From Caenorhabditis elegans (Eukaryota > Nematoda > Chromadorea > Rhabditida > Rhabditidae): 64,000 nt of DNA. The stretch lies in the NCBI RefSeq assembly GCF_000002985.6, contig NC_003280.10:11342501-11406500 (forward strand), given 5' to 3'. Of this stretch, positions 61,058-64,000 are shown piece after piece (within the stretch, counting starts at the first letter, position 1; every line of letters starts with the position of its first letter). Position numbers and translations under genes: made by a program. Below the pieces are notes generated by a model that saw only the letters and a list, made by a program, of their open reading frames with translations, did not search any database and was not told where the DNA came from.

Positions 61058-63210
61058 GATTGTGATAACAAGATGTGAGGTGAAGGGGGTGATTGATTGG
61101 AGTTTTGGGGGTCGGAAAGAAACGAAACTGTTGATTGCATATTGGGCAAGTCATATTTTTTTGTAATTGGAAAAACGTTTTCTGAAAGTGGATTGGCATT
61201 GAGAAAGGATAATGGGCATTATTTGTGAAAAATTACACGGCTCTGTTCAAATTGATGTTTCAGAGAGGGGTTTGGCGGCCTGTACCGTAATTGAAAAAAA
61301 CTGTAAAAAGTAGAGAGACTCTTATAGCAATGTCTATATCTCTTCAATCCCCAGTTATCTCGCGATGTGGGCATAACGCCCCAGTGAGTGCTGTATTAAA
61401 TCTGTGATATATTCCTATTAGTGTTATGGGCCACCAGGTTACCGGCGCGTCTTTCCGACTAGCTGGAACAACAGTAACCTACCTTACAGTGCTTCTACCG
61501 TACCTCTAACGTAATTTAGCCATACTGGAACTTGAAATTTTGAAATAACTTGGAATTTCAGAAATACAGATGGTATGAAATCTTATAGGCGGGGACGGTT
61601 TATCGCCAGCCTAGAACGATTTTGGTTGGATATTTGACTAAAGTACTTGCTTCGTTGACTTCTCAATAGAAATTCAGATATTTTTAATTTGTAATGTTGA
61701 AATTAAATTTTGAATTCCAGCTTTTTTGAATCATTTAAATATTTTTTCCCTGTCCAAATGATTATATTCACTGATATTTGGAGATATTTAAAAACAGGAA
61801 ATTTAAATTTTAAATTCGAAACTCTTTCAGCCCATTCTAAACCTTTCTTTTTCGTGGCTTACTAGTTAGTTAGAACAACAATTTTTCTTCAATTCTAAAA
61901 ATATACTTTTTACAATCCCAATTGTTTTTTGCAATAAAATCTGGATGGCGTGATAAGTTCAAAATTGTTGACAGTTCGGGTCAACAGGCTCAAATTTCAC
62001 ATCAGAGTCTGTGCCTAAAAATGTATGAAATCCGACCCTCCTCTTATCTTAGAAAATGATGCCATATTTTTTATAGGCACCCCCTTCGGTGGTGGTCCCC
62101 CTCTGCATTTCTGAGTCTCCAATACGGGGAAAAAGACCACAAGATTATTTAATGCCAGTTGATTTTCAATTGGCGCCTCCCCTCTCCATCATGCTCTTCT
62201 AATCCAATCACACTTACTTTTCACTAATCTTTTTCTCGCATTTTCCACATGCTCTCAACCTCCCGCGCATAGAAATTCAACAAAAAAAAAGACGCATCTC
62301 ACAATTTTTGAAAGTCGTGCCCGTGAAGCTCACACGTATTTTTTGGCGAGAAGTAGCAGCGGGGGTATGTGTTGATCACTCACCATGTTTGCTTGAAAAT
62401 GGCTATTCTCAAAGAATAAGCGAGCGTCGGGTTTCACTTCACTCATTTGTTGAGGGCTCACTATCTCTATTTTTGTGGACACGGTGGTGGGTGGCGGTGG
62501 AAGGTCGGTTCGAAGAAATTATGTTTTTATTGTTTTGATTTTTTAATTGAAAATTTCACTAGACACGTTATATGAAAAATGTAATTTTATGACTTTTGAT
62601 TTAATTCTACAAAATAACCTATTTCGTCATGTTGCTCCAATATTTTAAAAATGGCCAAAAATGGTCTGAAAGTTGATGAATTATAGAGGAATCTTCAACG
62701 TTGAAGTCAGTTTTTAGCACTTTCTGATTTTTTTTCCAGCTAAAGTTCATGTAATTTTCAAATGAATCAAGTGATTTTTTTTAAATGCAAAATAGAGAAT
62801 TTCATAGACTAGCCCAAGAAAAGATACACTAGGTGTGATCAGACTGATTACTTTTAGGACCATAATTTAAGTTTACTTCTTTTTCAGCTTATAAATTCAA
62901 AAATAAAAACTAGAGAAAACTAAGAACAAAATTGAAAATAAGTTACAGTTTTCAAAGCCAATAATAATTTTTAAACGCTCTTTCTAATTGAAATATTTCC
63001 AGTTCTAATAATTTCAATTCGGCTGAAAATAATGATAATACTTGAAACTATCACAAATTTTTAAATTACAAGTTTCTAAACGAAAATCTAAAATCTCAAC
63101 CAAAAAAAAATTTCGGTGAAACAAAAAATCCTCAAAAACAACTACACTTTTCCCCACATTCCTGTACGGCGCTATTTGTTTTCCCTTCACATATATTCTC
63201 ACCAATCACC
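61058..63210. other. Intergenic DNA near the right edge
   Basis: Contains a dispersed-repeat-like GC-rich stretch at about 61350-61450 (CTCGCGATGTGGGC core) and AT-rich DNA. The plus-strand frame 62308-62538 lacks a family match or clear splice context. Confidence 0.45.
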
Positions 63211-63372
63211 ATGGATACTTGTGGAGGTACTTTCAGAGCTTACAATGCTCTGAGCTCCCCAGCTTTCCCCAACGACTCAAGGCTCAATTGTTTTTTCACT
63301 CCAAGACGAAGGAGAGCCGGGCACTCGGTTAATCCAATCTCGCCGATTTTCAGATATGTATATGTCACCTAG
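63211..63372 (+). CDS. CUB-like N-terminal fragment, candidate exon (53 aa if unspliced)
   Basis: The frame begins MDTCGGTFRAYNALSSPAFP and goes on to NDSRLNCFF. This matches the opening of CUB domains, C-G-G-x-[LF]-x-A...SP-x-[YF]-P...x-N-C, with the two cysteines 23 residues apart. After that the match fades into an Arg-rich stretch (TPRRRRAGHSVNP). A GTATATG donor at about 63356 could end the exon before the in-frame stop. The frame is open upstream of the ATG, so it could also be an internal exon. No further CUB exons were identified before the window ends; it may be a gene running off the edge or a fragment. Confidence 0.3.
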   Translation: MDTCGGTFRAYNALSSPAFPNDSRLNCFFTPRRRRAGHSVNPISPIFRYVYVT

Positions 63373-64000
63373 TATAATTTTTTTTCGTAGGCTCGCTTTG
63401 TCGGAGAACTACACTTTTTGTGTACAAATTTTTAAAATATAGGCTTTTGCAAAAAAAAACTTTCAGTCAGAACATCAGTGCACATTTAGTGCTTCACTTG
63501 CTCCGAGTAGAGGAATTTGATCGCTGATGTGTGATATCATGTGAATTATATATTTTCTAGTTACTTGTTTAGTTAATCAATGCAAAAAATCATTAACACG
63601 TGATTTTTGGGTTTTCCAGTTTTCTTTTTTGATAGGCGGTGCGCCAAAAATTTTTTTGGTTGAAAATTGTTCAATTCAAAATTCTAATAGTTGCTCTTTT
63701 CCTAATTTTCTTTCATTTCTGATGTTCTAAAATTGCATATAAATTACCTAATTTTGTTTTAATTGGCATTCCGTAATACGATATTTTTTGTTAGAATAAA
63801 CGATTCCAGCTGTGTCCCATTTAATTTATAGGAATTTTGTCTAACCAATCTGAAACCAGCTTTATTTTGCCTGAATTTTGAATAATATTTAAAAAAAATT
63901 AAATGAATTTTTTGAGATTTTTTAACGTGCAATAAATAAATTTCAATTATTTTCCCTCAAACACTTTTAAATTATCAAAAATGCAATAACTGACTGCGTT
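63373..64000. other. Right-edge noncoding DNA
   Basis: AT-rich sequence with no exon, RNA gene or repeat that I could support. Confidence 0.5.

Noticed and set aside
1..64000. tRNA genes, CRISPR arrays, transposase or reverse-transcriptase ORFs
   Set aside because: No intact tRNA box A/box B pair, no regularly spaced direct-repeat array and no transposon or viral protein motif was seen on either strand by eye.

Overview
The window looks like Caenorhabditis elegans nuclear DNA. It is AT-rich, with short introns (often 44-60 bases) that open with GT and close on the worm TTTTCAG-type acceptor. Spliced-leader-type acceptors lie just before several start codons, and dispersed worm repeats are common. 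Three proteins assemble exon by exon into recognisable genes: DPH-5, CLH-2 and SHN-1. From memory these belong to the neighbouring chromosome II cosmids B0491 and C33B4; I could not look that up. All gene models were spliced by eye, and every exon join keeps frame, but no transcript data were available.

Left part (1-9.5 kb): two minus-strand genes in operon-like order. The upstream one encodes a 497-aa basic protein I do not recognise, with a duplicated W/basic motif. The downstream one encodes a 327-aa protein whose C-terminal half resembles complex I subunit NDUFA11. Across a 0.7-kb divergent promoter lie two plus-strand genes: PIG-M (GPI mannosyltransferase I, 417 aa) and, 245 bases on, dph-5 (diphthine synthase, 274 aa).

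Middle left (9.5-27.5 kb): clh-2, a ClC chloride channel. A compact 15-exon body (22.9-27.45 kb) is preceded by three alternative first coding exons spread over 6.5 kb, all ending in the same phase. The long introns hold inverted-repeat elements, a dispersed GTAGGCAGGC-type repeat and two oppositely oriented tracts of the worm telomere repeat TTAGGC.

Middle (27.8-42 kb): a convergent secreted-protein gene (257 aa) shares a palindromic poly(A) signal with clh-2. Then come about 11 kb of gene-poor, repeat-bearing DNA with one small two-exon basic protein gene (68 aa), and a secreted 194-aa protein gene whose first exon lies just downstream of a 164-base hairpin element.

Right part (42.4-64 kb): shn-1, the Shank scaffold (1140 aa; ubiquitin-like N-terminus, ankyrin repeats, PDZ, polyproline, SAM, no SH3), on the minus strand. 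About 15 kb of upstream DNA has no firm gene but contains simple repeats, a G15 tract, members of a repeat family also present inside shn-1, and two ORFs that look coding and need transcript evidence.

There is no CRISPR array, tRNA, rRNA, or transposase or polymerase ORF that I could see.
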